Notes: a model not told the origin generated them from the letters alone. Shown: positions 52,215 through 61,056, counted from the stretch's first letter. The stretch: DNA of 64,000 nucleotides from an uncultured Lachnospiraceae bacterium (GCA_910579275.1 CAJTTO010000021.1:1-64000); one strand, 5' to 3'. Program-made: numbers and translations.

Positions 52215-52748
52215 TTATTTCCAGCACAAATCGCGCAGCGTTTCCAGATACAGCTCCTTGTCCCAGCGCGGAACCTCATCAAATTCCGCAAACGCTCCCC
52301 GTCCGCTTGTTTTCTGGTAACCGCGGTAGCCGGCTCTGACCGCCTGTGCAAAAATATCAAGACAAGTTCCCTCAAGATAGTCAAAGTCACCAAAACATAC
52401 CGTCTCAAACTGTTCCTTCATAAAATTGAGAAGCTCCTCATCCGAAATCTCATCGAGCATCTCATTTTTATACAGGAAAAAAATTTCCTGTAGCCGAATA
52501 AGCGATTCTACGTAGTTGCTTTGACAAATAAACGTAGAATCGCAAAATTCATAAATTATACGCGGTAAAATGCTCTCGCCAAACTCAACACGCTTCTGCT
52601 CCGTCAGTGTGCTTTTCCGCTCCTGCGCCAAAACTTCCGCATCCTGTGCGCTCAGCGTCAGTCCATACTGCTCTGTGTACTGGTTCGACTCCATTACTTT
52701 TTGTATCTGTGTCTGCTCCAAAATTGCCAGCCAGTTTGTACTATCCAT
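52215..52748 (-). CDS. Conserved protein of unknown function, probable DUF6323
   Basis: A 177-residue, helical, acidic protein starting 'MDSTNWLAILEQTQIQKVMESN'. It includes 'LTLSAQDAEVLAQERKSTL', which I associate with DUF6323. No membrane segment or catalytic motif is visible. GGAGG precedes the ATG. It lies 95 bases before the DUF6179-like gene, and the two look like a functional pair. The 206 bases upstream hold only weak promoter-like sequence. Confidence 0.5.
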   Translation of the reverse strand: MDSTNWLAILEQTQIQKVMESNQYTEQYGLTLSAQDAEVLAQERKSTLTEQKRVEFGESILPRIIYEFCDSTFICQSNYVESLIRLQEIFFLYKNEMLDEISDEELLNFMKEQFETVCFGDFDYLEGTCLDIFAQAVRAGYRGYQKTSGRGAFAEFDEVPRWDKELYLETLRDLCWK

Positions 52749-52954
52749 ACACTACCTCCACTGTTTACCAAAATACACCCGAATATTCTTTGCGTCCGAT
52801 TAAAATTTATACTGACACAAAAGAATTTTCGATTAACCACTTTGTTTCAAGCTTACTCCAATACAGGTTTTTAGTATATTCCATAAAACAGCGCATTTCC
52901 AGTCTTTCATTTCTGTAATTTTTGTGGTATAATTAGTACAAAGAAAAGAATCAA

Positions 52955-53491
52955 TCACTTACAATTTTTCCGGTGCGCCTTAAGCTTTTTTAACGCCCAT
53001 GCATAATGGCTCGATGTATTACTCACAAAATAAGATCCGAGCGCACTGTTTCCCACCCAATCAAAGGCTCCCTTCGAAAACAACTCCTCATTTGTAAAAC
53101 GCTCCGCCAACTGCATTATATCCCAATGGGACCGTTCCAGCATCTCCCTTGCCTCCTCAAGCGTCGTGTTCTGATGCTTTTTCCAGAAAAACACATTCAT
53201 TTGTCCGTAATTTTTCCAATTATAGGGCTTTGGCAGAAACGGTTTCAACTCTCCTTTCTGATTTGAAGGTACCCAGTCCAGTGTCAGGTTATGCCACTCA
53301 TACAGATGAATCAGCACATCGCGCAGATTCTTGTCTCGCTGCCAATGCGCCTCCTTCTTCTTCTCATCACCCGAAAAGTCAAAGGGTGTTGACAACTCCT
53401 GTTCCGTCATCGAATCAATAAATGTCATCAAGCTTTCATAGCCGCTGTTTGCAGCCTCAATCAAATCTGATTTTGTTGTCGGTCTTGCCAT
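52955..53491 (-). CDS. ClbS/DfsB-family four-helix protein
   Basis: A 178-residue DinB-like four-helix-bundle protein of the ClbS/DfsB family, starting 'MARPTTKSDLIEAANSGYESL'. It contains the family segment 'DVLIHLYEWHNLTLDWV' and 'YFVSNTSSHYAWALKKLKAH' at the C-terminus. ClbS in E. coli is a hydrolase that destroys the genotoxin colibactin, while relatives in Firmicutes are mostly uncharacterised. The ATG at 53491 has AAGGAG nine bases upstream, so I prefer it to the upstream TTG (53512). Confidence 0.8.
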   Translation of the reverse strand: MARPTTKSDLIEAANSGYESLMTFIDSMTEQELSTPFDFSGDEKKKEAHWQRDKNLRDVLIHLYEWHNLTLDWVPSNQKGELKPFLPKPYNWKNYGQMNVFFWKKHQNTTLEEAREMLERSHWDIMQLAERFTNEELFSKGAFDWVGNSALGSYFVSNTSSHYAWALKKLKAHRKNCK

Positions 53492-53650
53492 TGTTTCATT
53501 CTCCTTTTTCAAACATGCTCTAATATATATTGTTCTTACTGTATAGCTACATTATATCAGACTAAATATGACAACTGCATGTCAGATTAAAAAACCGCCC
53601 TGCACTTTTTTAATGCAGAACCGTTTTGTCTTTTCATCCTTCTGACTGGA

Positions 53651-53687
53651 AAAGAAAGGGAAACACCCACAAAGGAGTGTCTCCCTA
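53651..53687 (-). terminator. pnp terminator
   Basis: The stem GGGAGACAC/GTGTTTCCC (one G-U pair) is followed on the minus strand by TTTCTTTTCC. It lies about 20 bases after pnp. Confidence 0.7.
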
Positions 53688-53707
53688 ATATTAATTCCAT
53701 TATTTCA

Positions 53708-55834
53708 TTACTGCTGCGCTACATCCTTCATGGAGAAGCTGATGCGTCCCATCTTGTCCCTTCCGAGACATACAACCGTAACGACATCGCCAAGTGTCAG
53801 AACATCCTCAACATGGTTGATTCGCTCTTTTGCAATCTTGGAAATGTGAACCATGCCCTCTTTTCCGGGTGCAAACTCAATGAAAGCGCCAAACTCCTTA
53901 ATGCTGACTACCTTACCTTTGAATACCTGACCTGCCTCAAAATCCGTTGTGATAATCTTAATCATTTCACACGCCTTGTCCATCATTGCCTGATCCGTAC
54001 CGCAGATGCTCACAAAGCCATCATCTGAAATATCAATTTTCACGCCGGTCTGCTCAATAATCGTGTTGATGGTCTTGCCTCTCTGACCAACCACGTCACC
54101 AATCTTGTCCGGGTCAATTTTTGTCTGAATAATCTTAGGTGCAAACTCGCCAACAGACGGTCTCGGCTGGCTGATACACGGAATCATAATCTCGTTCAGA
54201 ATATACATTCTGGCATCCTTTGTCTTGGCAATTGCCTCCTCGACAATCGGTCTGGTCAGACCATGAATCTTGATATCCATTTGAATTGCCGTAATACCGT
54301 CTTTTGTACCGGCAACCTTAAAGTCCATATCGCCAAAGAAATCCTCAAGTCCCTGAATATCTGTCAGTACAATGTAATCGTCATCTGTCTCACCTGTCAC
54401 CAATCCGCAGGAGATACCTGCTACCGGCTTTCTGATTGGTACACCTGCCGCCATCAGCGACATGGTTGATGCACAGATAGAACCCTGTGATGTAGAACCG
54501 TTTGACTCGAACGTCTCTGACACAGTACGGATAGCATACGGGAACTCCTCCTCCGATGGAATCACTGGTACAAGCGCCTTTTCTGCCAAGGCACCATGTC
54601 CGATTTCACGTCTTCCGGGTCCTCTTGACGGCTTGGTCTCTCCTACCGAGTACGATGGGAAATTATAATGATGCATATATCGTTTCGCAGTCTCATTCTC
54701 GTCAAGACCGTCAATCTTCTGAACCTCCGACAGCGGAGCCAGTGTCGTCACGGTACAAATCTGTGTCTGTCCGCGTGTAAACATTGCGGAACCATGTACG
54801 CGCGGAATAATATCTATCTCAGCCCCAAGCGGACGAATCTGGGTAACCTTACGACCGTCAGGACGCTTCTGGTCTTTCAATATCATCTTGCGGACTGTCT
54901 TTTTCTGATACTGATAAATTGCCTCACCCAAAATAGCAAGCCATTCCTCGTTCTCTGCAAACGCCTCCTCGAGCTTTTCGGTAATCTTACGGATATTTTC
55001 TTCCCTTACCTGCTTTTCGTCCGTAAAGACAGCACCTTCCATCTCCTCGGGCGGAACAATCTCCTTAATCTTCGCAAACATCTCCTCGGGAATCGCACAG
55101 CTTGTATACGAATGCTTTTCCTTTCCGACTTCTGCCACAATCTGATTGATAAACGCAATGATAGTCTGGTTAATCTCATGACACTTGTAAATCGCCTCAA
55201 TCATCTTGTCCTCCGGCACTTCATTTGCGCCGGCTTCTATCATAATCACCTTCTGGCTTGTAGATGCCACCGTGAGCTGTAAATCACCGTTTTTCCACTG
55301 CTCCTGATTCGGGTTTACCACAAACGCGCCGTCGACAAGTCCCATCTGTGTCGTTGCACACGGACCGTCAAACGGAATATCGGATATCGATGTGACAATC
55401 GCAGAGCCAAGCATCGCAACCAGCTCCGGACGGCATTCCGGATCGACGCTCATAACCATGTTGTTCAAGGTTACGTCATTTCTATAATCCTTTGGAAACA
55501 GCGGACGCATCGGTCTGTCGATAACGCGGCTTGTCAGAATCGCATTCTCACTCGCCTTGCCCTCTCTCTTGTTAAAACCGCCCGGAATCTTTCCTACAGA
55601 ATATAATTTCTCCTCATACTCCACGGAAAGCGGGAAGAAATCAATCCCATCCCTTGGTTTTTCTGATGCAGTGGCAGTACAAAGTACTGTCGTGTCTCCA
55701 TAATGCATGAGCGCTGCACCGTTTGCCTGTGCTGCCACTCTGCCGATGTCAATTGTCAATGTACGTCCTGCAAGTTCCATACTGTACTTTTTGTAAGACT
55801 TGTCTTTCTTTTCACTGAATGTCATGTATTCCAT
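53708..55834 (-). CDS. pnp: Polynucleotide phosphorylase
   Basis: PNPase, 708 residues, a trimeric 3'-5' phosphorolytic exoribonuclease. Two RNase PH domains contain 'VLCTATASEKPRDGIDFFPLSVEYEE' and 'SNGSTSQGSICASTMSLM'. A KH domain ('GDVVGQRGKTINTIIEQTGVKID') and an S1 domain ('GKVVSIKEFGAFIEFAPG') form the C-terminus. AGGAG precedes the ATG. It follows rpsO, the classic pairing, though an rpsO terminator lies between them. Confidence 0.97.
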   Translation of the reverse strand: MEYMTFSEKKDKSYKKYSMELAGRTLTIDIGRVAAQANGAALMHYGDTTVLCTATASEKPRDGIDFFPLSVEYEEKLYSVGKIPGGFNKREGKASENAILTSRVIDRPMRPLFPKDYRNDVTLNNMVMSVDPECRPELVAMLGSAIVTSISDIPFDGPCATTQMGLVDGAFVVNPNQEQWKNGDLQLTVASTSQKVIMIEAGANEVPEDKMIEAIYKCHEINQTIIAFINQIVAEVGKEKHSYTSCAIPEEMFAKIKEIVPPEEMEGAVFTDEKQVREENIRKITEKLEEAFAENEEWLAILGEAIYQYQKKTVRKMILKDQKRPDGRKVTQIRPLGAEIDIIPRVHGSAMFTRGQTQICTVTTLAPLSEVQKIDGLDENETAKRYMHHYNFPSYSVGETKPSRGPGRREIGHGALAEKALVPVIPSEEEFPYAIRTVSETFESNGSTSQGSICASTMSLMAAGVPIRKPVAGISCGLVTGETDDDYIVLTDIQGLEDFFGDMDFKVAGTKDGITAIQMDIKIHGLTRPIVEEAIAKTKDARMYILNEIMIPCISQPRPSVGEFAPKIIQTKIDPDKIGDVVGQRGKTINTIIEQTGVKIDISDDGFVSICGTDQAMMDKACEMIKIITTDFEAGQVFKGKVVSIKEFGAFIEFAPGKEGMVHISKIAKERINHVEDVLTLGDVVTVVCLGRDKMGRISFSMKDVAQQ

Positions 55835-56035
55835 ACAATTCTCCTTTACATTGTTATAATATTACCGAATTCCCATACACACTGCCGATACTGAACAGGA
55901 AATGCCGAAACTACTGAAAAAATCACGAAAACATGTCATCCCGTAAGCTTTTCAGCGGTCTCGAACCAGACCCAGTCCAACATCAAAACACATGCTGCAG
56001 AAAATGCCATTAATACTCCCTGCATTTGTAAAAAG
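55835..56035. other. pnp upstream gap
   Basis: About 200 bases between the rpsO terminator and pnp. A GGTCTGGTTCGAGACC hairpin is visible at about 55958-55973 (minus strand). No strong promoter or named leader was found. PNPase levels are often controlled through such a leader, but nothing here proves it. Confidence 0.3.
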
Positions 56036-56064
56036 TACATAAAGGAGCGGACTTTTCCGCTCCT
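56036..56064 (-). terminator. rpsO terminator
   Basis: The stem GGAGCGGA/TCCGCTCC with a four-base loop is followed on the minus strand by TTTATGTACTTTTTA. The U-tract is interrupted, so read-through into pnp is likely. Confidence 0.65.
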
Positions 56065-56087
56065 CCAAATGCATAAGTATTCAAAAA

Positions 56088-56354
56088 TTACTTTCTGATA
56101 CCAAGCTTCTCAATAAGAGCACGATACCCTTCGATGTCAGTCCCCTTTAAGTAGTCAAGTAATCCACGTCTCTGACCAACCATCTTCAAAAGACCACGTC
56201 TTGAATGATGATCTTTCTGATTGCTCTTTAAATGCTCAGTTAACTCCTGAATTCTCGCTGTCAAAATTGCAATCTGAACTTCCGGTGAACCTGTATCTCC
56301 CGGCTTTCTTCCGTACTCAGCAATAATTGCCTGCTTTTTTTCCTTAGAAATCAT
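56088..56354 (-). CDS. rpsO: 30S ribosomal protein S15
   Basis: S15, 88 residues from the ATG at 56354, a primary 16S rRNA binding protein. 'DTGSPEVQIAILTARIQELTEHLKSNQKDHHSRRGLL' is diagnostic. The open frame continues 31 codons upstream, but GGAGG lies eight bases before this ATG. A leader of about 110 bases holds GTCGG/CCGAC and other possible pairings of the kind used for S15 autoregulation. Confidence 0.97.
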   Translation of the reverse strand: MISKEKKQAIIAEYGRKPGDTGSPEVQIAILTARIQELTEHLKSNQKDHHSRRGLLKMVGQRRGLLDYLKGTDIEGYRALIEKLGIRK

Positions 56355-56473
56355 TGTAAAATCCTCCATTTTATTCAATCTGTAAACCACTGCATACCAA
56401 GTCTGGGTCGGAGCGTCCCGACACTGGGTATCAGTTATTGTCCGCATGTGCCGTAATCACAACACACTCAAAC

Positions 56474-56502
56474 AGTATATCACACACCCCGCGAATATGC
56501 AA
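56474..56502 (-). promoter_or_regulatory. rpsO promoter (SigA-type, extended -10)
   Basis: TTGCAT (56497-56502), exactly 17 bases, and TATACT (56474-56479) preceded by TGa. This is a strong promoter, as expected for a ribosomal protein gene. Confidence 0.7.
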
Positions 56503-56523
56503 CACAATTTTCATTGAATTATA

Positions 56524-56583
56524 CAAGACATCACGGACTTTGCAGTAAATGCAAAGTCCTGGGCTGAACTGTTACCAAGACAT
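56524..56583. mobile_element. MITE copy D: 44-bp right-end fragment with 8-bp flanking repeats
   Basis: Positions 56532-56575 are identical to the last 44 bp of copy A, from CACGGACTTTG to GGCTGAACTGTTAC. CAAGACAT flanks both sides (56524-56531 and 56576-56583), and the repeat extends to 12 bp if CACG is included. The left end has been deleted while both target repeats survive. The right flank reaches the stop codon of the cell-wall hydrolase gene. Confidence 0.8.
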
Positions 56584-57812
56584 CACGTTGATAAATATCT
56601 TCTGATGCATGCAGGTGTACGATAGTTCCATGTTGAAATCTTAATTCCTGTCTTCGGACTTGACGCATGGATTACCTGACCATTTCCTATGTAAATTGCT
56701 ACATGGTTGATGTTTCCGTTCTTCGCATAAAATACCAAATCACCCGGCTGCGCGGAACCATACTCAATCTTCGTTCCCAGCTGCGCCTGTGAAGCTGCAT
56801 GATGCGGCAGGCTGACACCGTATTTCTTATAAATGCTCATCGTAAAACCGGAACAGTCCGCACCGTTTGTCAGGCTTGTCCCACCCCAGACATAAGGGTT
56901 GCCGACAAACTGTTTCGCATACTGCACCAAGTCAACGCGCACATTTGACACACCCTGTCCATACAAAAGCTCTGTCAATGTCACCGCCTTCTCAAGCCGT
57001 TCCTCCACGTCCACATACTCACCGGAAACATACGCTTCCTCATCATCGAGCAAAAACTTAATCCAGCCATTCTCCATGACTTCCACCACCTCAAGTTCTT
57101 CCTCCTGAGGTATCAGCGTAATTACAACGGAATCCGTATTCGGCTCTTCCCTTACCTTAAGCGTTTCTGTATTGACAATTGCAATCATGGAGGCGACTTC
57201 GCGGCCTCTGGCTATCGCCGCATCCCCAAGGTACAAAAATTCCGTGCTGCAGTAACCGTCTAACTTTCCTGACTTGATATGCGCCCATCCGTTCTCGTCA
57301 ACGTCAAGGACTTCGCAGGCGGCATCCTTAGGCAGCTTGCCGATTAATTTGCCCGTCTCACTCGGCTCCTGTCTGATGTTCAGATGATTGTCCACATGGG
57401 CAATACCAAGGTTTGTATATCCCCAGTATGTTTCAGGTGTATTCTCCGCTGCATCCTCAGGCTCATTTCCATCCATTGACAGTGCAGCCAAGCCCGTCTC
57501 CTCTGTCATGGTCTCTGTCTCTTTTTCTATACTTCTTACAGCCATTCTGTTCTGTTCAATGTCCTCTGCCACATTGTCAAACACTTCGCCCACGCCTGCA
57601 GACAATTCTGTATCTTCTGTACTTTCTTCCTCCGAACTGTTCTCGCTGCCGCTTCCCAATATGTCGTCAAAAGAAAGAACTTCTATTTCCTCCGTCTGCT
57701 TTCTCTGGTCTGCATTTCTCGTGTTCGCATATGCGCCGCTCTCAAACAATATTACCGCAAGTCCTACTCCTGCAATCACTCCTGTATACTTCAATCTGTT
57801 TATCTTTTTCAT
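56583..57812 (-). CDS. Secreted SH3-NlpC/P60 cell-wall hydrolase
   Basis: A 409-residue exported peptidoglycan endopeptidase. An N-terminal signal segment ('YTGVIAGVGLAVILFESGAYA') is followed by an acidic Ser/Glu-rich region (about 40-125), two bacterial SH3 modules (about 130-200 and 205-270), and a C-terminal NlpC/P60 domain. Catalytic Cys320 lies in 'DCSGFTMSIYKKYG' and His370 in 'NHVAIYIGNG'. A consensus promoter and an array of WalR-like sites lie upstream. The frame opens at a TTG (57842), but the ATG at 57812 begins the signal peptide. Confidence 0.9.
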   Translation of the reverse strand: MKKINRLKYTGVIAGVGLAVILFESGAYANTRNADQRKQTEEIEVLSFDDILGSGSENSSEEESTEDTELSAGVGEVFDNVAEDIEQNRMAVRSIEKETETMTEETGLAALSMDGNEPEDAAENTPETYWGYTNLGIAHVDNHLNIRQEPSETGKLIGKLPKDAACEVLDVDENGWAHIKSGKLDGYCSTEFLYLGDAAIARGREVASMIAIVNTETLKVREEPNTDSVVITLIPQEEELEVVEVMENGWIKFLLDDEEAYVSGEYVDVEERLEKAVTLTELLYGQGVSNVRVDLVQYAKQFVGNPYVWGGTSLTNGADCSGFTMSIYKKYGVSLPHHAASQAQLGTKIEYGSAQPGDLVFYAKNGNINHVAIYIGNGQVIHASSPKTGIKISTWNYRTPACIRRYLST

Positions 57813-57862
57813 TCTTCTAATCCATTTCCTCTTTCGCTGCAAACATTTGAAAAAGCAATCTG

Positions 57863-57888
57863 CAGTTCAGCCTTTGGCTTCCCGTCAC
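57863..57888. mobile_element. MITE copy E: 26-bp end fragment in the hydrolase leader
   Basis: CAGTTCAGCCTTtGGCTTCC followed by cGTcAC matches the left end of copy A with three substitutions. It lacks the terminal GTAA and the rest of the element. It lies in the untranslated leader of the NlpC/P60 gene. Confidence 0.55.
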
Positions 57889-57915
57889 AAAAACAATCCA
57901 CACATGCATTTTCTA

Positions 57916-57965
57916 TTTACAGTCTTGTCTTGAAATAGTTACAAATATGTTACAAATAAATTACA
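57916..57965 (-). promoter_or_regulatory. WalR-like box array upstream of the NlpC/P60 gene
   Basis: TGTAAT, TGTAAC and TGTAAC follow one another with exactly five bases between them (minus strand, starting at 57965, 57954 and 57943). A fourth, TGTAAA at 57921, falls in the same 11-base phase after one skipped slot. The WalR/YycF consensus is TGTWAH-N5-TGTWAH, so this is a double perfect box plus one more half-site. It lies at and just downstream of the predicted start point. Confidence 0.6.
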
Positions 57966-57970
57966 GACTT

Positions 57971-57999
57971 AATATACCATCCCTTCAACCGTATGTCAA
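57971..57999 (-). promoter_or_regulatory. Consensus promoter of the NlpC/P60 gene
   Basis: A perfect TTGACA (57994-57999), exactly 17 bases, and TATATT (57971-57976) preceded by TGg. The leader is about 150 bases. This is the strongest promoter match in the window. Confidence 0.75.
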
Positions 58000-58023
58000 T
58001 AAAATCTTCCTGCTTAAATTTTT

Positions 58024-58977
58024 CTAAAATCTTCCACCATGAAAATATCTTCCTTCTGCAATGTCAGCCGCCATCTGCGCTTTTAATGATTCAATACCGT
58101 CAAAACACATCTCTGCCCTTTTATGTTTTAGCAAATAAACCTCCATATCATTGCCATACACATCCTGGTTAAAATCGTAAATATATGTCTCCACCCCCAT
58201 TACCGAACGATTGTCCACAGTCGGCTTTGTTCCAATATTCGTAATCGCAGGCAGTCTGACACCATCATATGGCATATTTCCTTCCTCACTGTGAAGATAA
58301 ATATAGGAATAGTACACACCCTTTGGCGGAAGCAGTTTTTCTTCGGGCGGGACAAGATTTACCGTAGGCATCCCGATTGTGCGTCCAAGTTTCTTGCCAT
58401 GTATGATTTTTCCGCCAATATGGTAGGGCGTACCCAGCAGCTTTGTGACGCGTTCCATATTCCCTTTCTCAACTTCTTCGCGCACATATGTAGAACTAAC
58501 CTCCCTGCCTTCATACTGCACCTTGTCTATCAGCAAAACGCGATAACCATACTCCAAAGCCTTTTCCTGAAGCAGCCTGTAATCACCCGAGCCATGTTTT
58601 CCATAGGAAACATCCTCTCCGGCAACCACACATTTTGCATGAATCCTGTTCACCAGAACTTCCTTGATATAAGTTTCAGGCTCCATATCCGCAACATTCT
58701 GATGAAATGGGTATTCTATCAGATAATCCACACCCGCTGCTTTAAAAATGCGGCGTTTCTCCTCCAGAGTAGATAACTCGCGCACTGTTTTCCCACTAAA
58801 AAATGCCGCAGGAGACGGCACAAATGTAAAAATCACCGATTTCAGCCCTTTCTCCTGCTGCTGCCTTAAGTTTGCCAAAAGCTTCTGATGTCCCCTGTGA
58901 AAACCGTCAAATTTCCCGATTGCCACAGCCGTTTCCGCATCAATATTAAATTCTGTCGTATTCTCTATAATTTTCAT
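58024..58977 (-). CDS. ribF: Riboflavin kinase / FAD synthetase
   Basis: Bifunctional RibF, 317 residues, converts riboflavin to FMN and FAD. The N-terminal FAD synthetase domain has 'VAIGKFDGFHRGHQKLL' and 'GEDVSYGKHGSGD'. The C-terminal flavokinase domain has 'TKLLGTPYHIGGKIIHGKKLGRTIGMPTVNL' and 'VYGNDMEVYLL'. It follows truB by six bases, a common operon in Firmicutes. Confidence 0.96.
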   Translation of the reverse strand: MKIIENTTEFNIDAETAVAIGKFDGFHRGHQKLLANLRQQQEKGLKSVIFTFVPSPAAFFSGKTVRELSTLEEKRRIFKAAGVDYLIEYPFHQNVADMEPETYIKEVLVNRIHAKCVVAGEDVSYGKHGSGDYRLLQEKALEYGYRVLLIDKVQYEGREVSSTYVREEVEKGNMERVTKLLGTPYHIGGKIIHGKKLGRTIGMPTVNLVPPEEKLLPPKGVYYSYIYLHSEEGNMPYDGVRLPAITNIGTKPTVDNRSVMGVETYIYDFNQDVYGNDMEVYLLKHKRAEMCFDGIESLKAQMAADIAEGRYFHGGRF

Positions 58978-58983
58978 TGTGTT

Positions 58984-59922
58984 CTATCCCAAAAACATTT
59001 TAAAGGGTTTAAACATTCCCTCATTTTTGACAAATGTGTAAACTGCTTTAAACGCGCGGCTGCCATCATACACCCGAATCATATCGCCATCCTGAAAAAC
59101 CGTATGGTGTGCAAAGTCAAGCTGATCCGGACACAGTTTATTTCCGTTCAAAAGCGCATTTTCTCCCTTACGATTTACTACTGCACTTTCGTATTCCATA
59201 AAAACACTGTCCGGCGGCATTACATAGCTTTCATATGTGTTCAACCGCATCAGTTCTTCAACTGTCGAAAGCCGGATTGCATCTTCTATCCGAAAGTTCC
59301 CTACCCTTGTGCGTTTCAGCGCAGCCATGGCTGCACCACAGCCGAGCCTGCTGCCGATATCGGCACACAGGGTTCTGATATATGTTCCTTTTGAGCATCC
59401 GACCAGAAATCTTACCTCCGGCAGATTGATATCCAGAATCCGGATAAACGCAATGTCAACATGCCGCGGCTGTCTCTCCACTTCCCTGCCCTCTCTCGCA
59501 AGCTCATAAAGTTTCTTTCCATTGACTTTCAAAGCCGAATACATGGGCGGAATCTGATCATATCCGCCCACAAATCCCATGATGACTTGCTCCACGGCAG
59601 ACGCATCCGCATCAACGGGTGACTGTGCAACGACTGCACCGCTCATATCCTGCGTATCGGTCGTCACGCCCAGTCTCATAACGGCTTCATACTCCTTGCT
59701 TTTGTCTGTCAATAAATCACATAATTTCGTAGCACTCCCAAAGCACACTGGCAGAACGCCCACGGCATCCGGATCCAGTGTGCCTGTATGGCCAATTTTT
59801 TTCTGTTTTACGATTCCGCGAAGCTTTGCCACGACATCATGCGATGTGTAACCCGCTTCCTTATAAATATTCATAATTCCGTTTATCAAGACTCCACCGC
59901 CATTACTCTTATCCTCAGACAT
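58984..59922 (-). CDS. truB: tRNA pseudouridine-55 synthase
   Basis: TruB, 312 residues, makes pseudouridine 55 in the T-loop of tRNAs. The catalytic Asp lies in 'GHTGTLDPDAVGVLPV', and 'YDQIPPMYSALKVNGKKLYELAREG' and 'KGTYIRTLCADIG' are family motifs. GTG at 59931 overlaps the nrnA stop (GTGA), but the ATG at 59922 has GGAG eight bases upstream and is preferred. Confidence 0.95.
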   Translation of the reverse strand: MSEDKSNGGGVLINGIMNIYKEAGYTSHDVVAKLRGIVKQKKIGHTGTLDPDAVGVLPVCFGSATKLCDLLTDKSKEYEAVMRLGVTTDTQDMSGAVVAQSPVDADASAVEQVIMGFVGGYDQIPPMYSALKVNGKKLYELAREGREVERQPRHVDIAFIRILDINLPEVRFLVGCSKGTYIRTLCADIGSRLGCGAAMAALKRTRVGNFRIEDAIRLSTVEELMRLNTYESYVMPPDSVFMEYESAVVNRKGENALLNGNKLCPDQLDFAHHTVFQDGDMIRVYDGSRAFKAVYTFVKNEGMFKPFKMFLG

Positions 59923-59927
59923 TCTCC

Positions 59928-60887
59928 TCACTCCAGCATCTGAAGCTCTATCTGTTTGGAAATATTGTTAATCACGTCATAAAATGTACCATTCATATTA
60001 CAGCCTGCTGCCCTTACATGACCGCCTCCGCCAAAATAGGCAGCAACCTTACTCACATCAACATATTTGCAGGAACGCAGGCTTACCTTGTACTCAAGGT
60101 TTCCTGTCTCATACATGAACACCGCGCACTCGACACCCTTTGTGACACGGAGCTGATTTACAATTCCATCCAAATCTTTTGATGTCGCGTTATAAAAATC
60201 GAGTGTCTTCTTATCTATCACGCTGACAATACATCTGCCCCCCATAAATACGATGCTCTCAAGAAGCGCCCTTCCCAGAAGCTGGTTCTGCGTATATGTC
60301 TTTTCATAAAATGTCTCATCTATGATATCCGGAAAATCAAATCCATACTCAATCAGGTCTGCTGCAATCCTAAGTGTCCTAGGCGAGGTATTGGAGTAAT
60401 TAAAAATACCTGTATCATGTACGATTCCGATGTATACTGCCTTGGCAATTTCCTCGTCCATATATTTCTTGTCAATCAGATCGTATACAAGCTCCGCCGT
60501 GGAACTAATGCCTGCTATAATGTAATTGACATCCCCGCTGCCTCGTTCATTGCTGATGTGATGGTCAATATTAATTCGCTTTTCTGCGTTGTCAAAAATT
60601 TCTTCAGCGGCACCCAGCCTTGATTTCTCACAGTCCAGTGCAATAAACACATCTACCTTGCCTTCCACGGCATAGGTTCCGTCAATCTCGTCAAACCCTT
60701 TTATACATTCAAACACTCTGGACGGCTCATCCAGAAACACTTTTATGTCTGCCGCAGGCAGAGCCTTTTTCAAATACTGGTACATTGCCAGACAGGAGCC
60801 GACACAATCCCCGTCCGGTCTGACATGACCTGATATCACAATTTTTTTTGCCTTTTTACACGCATCCAACAACTTTATCTTATCCAT
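59928..60887 (-). CDS. nrnA: NrnA-type oligoribonuclease/pAp phosphatase
   Basis: A DHH-DHHA1 phosphoesterase, 320 residues, that degrades short RNA oligomers or pAp. 'HVRPDGDCVGS', 'ALDCEKSRLG' and the DHH motif in 'INIDHHISNERG' hold the metal ligands. The C-terminal DHHA1 motif is 'GGGGHVRAAGC'. The frame continues 34 codons upstream, but the ATG at 60887 begins the conserved domain. Its ribosome site is weak. It lies in the usual place after rbfA and before truB. Confidence 0.92.
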   Translation of the reverse strand: MDKIKLLDACKKAKKIVISGHVRPDGDCVGSCLAMYQYLKKALPAADIKVFLDEPSRVFECIKGFDEIDGTYAVEGKVDVFIALDCEKSRLGAAEEIFDNAEKRINIDHHISNERGSGDVNYIIAGISSTAELVYDLIDKKYMDEEIAKAVYIGIVHDTGIFNYSNTSPRTLRIAADLIEYGFDFPDIIDETFYEKTYTQNQLLGRALLESIVFMGGRCIVSVIDKKTLDFYNATSKDLDGIVNQLRVTKGVECAVFMYETGNLEYKVSLRSCKYVDVSKVAAYFGGGGHVRAAGCNMNGTFYDVINNISKQIELQMLE

Positions 60888-61020
60888 AATTAATAACCAC
60901 GCCTTTCTCCCGACCTGCCAATTTTTAATACAGGCACAAAACTGCATGAAAAATTCATAACCAAACTCTTTTCTTCCAAATAAAAACAATTCCTGTCTCT
61001 ATGTACATCCTACATCATAC

Positions 61021-61056
61021 ACAAAAATATCTGGGAAGTCAAATGATTCCCAGATA
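61021..61056 (-). terminator. Terminator after rbfA
   Basis: A ten-bp stem TATCTGGGAA/TTCCCAGATA is followed on the minus strand by TTTTTGTG. It lies after a mobile element that has been inserted between rbfA and its terminator. Confidence 0.8.

Noticed and set aside
52928..52933. TGgTATAAT on the plus strand, a good-looking extended -10
   Set aside because: No plus-strand gene follows, and it runs into the antisense of the ClbS-like gene. It could drive antisense RNA, but nothing else supports it.
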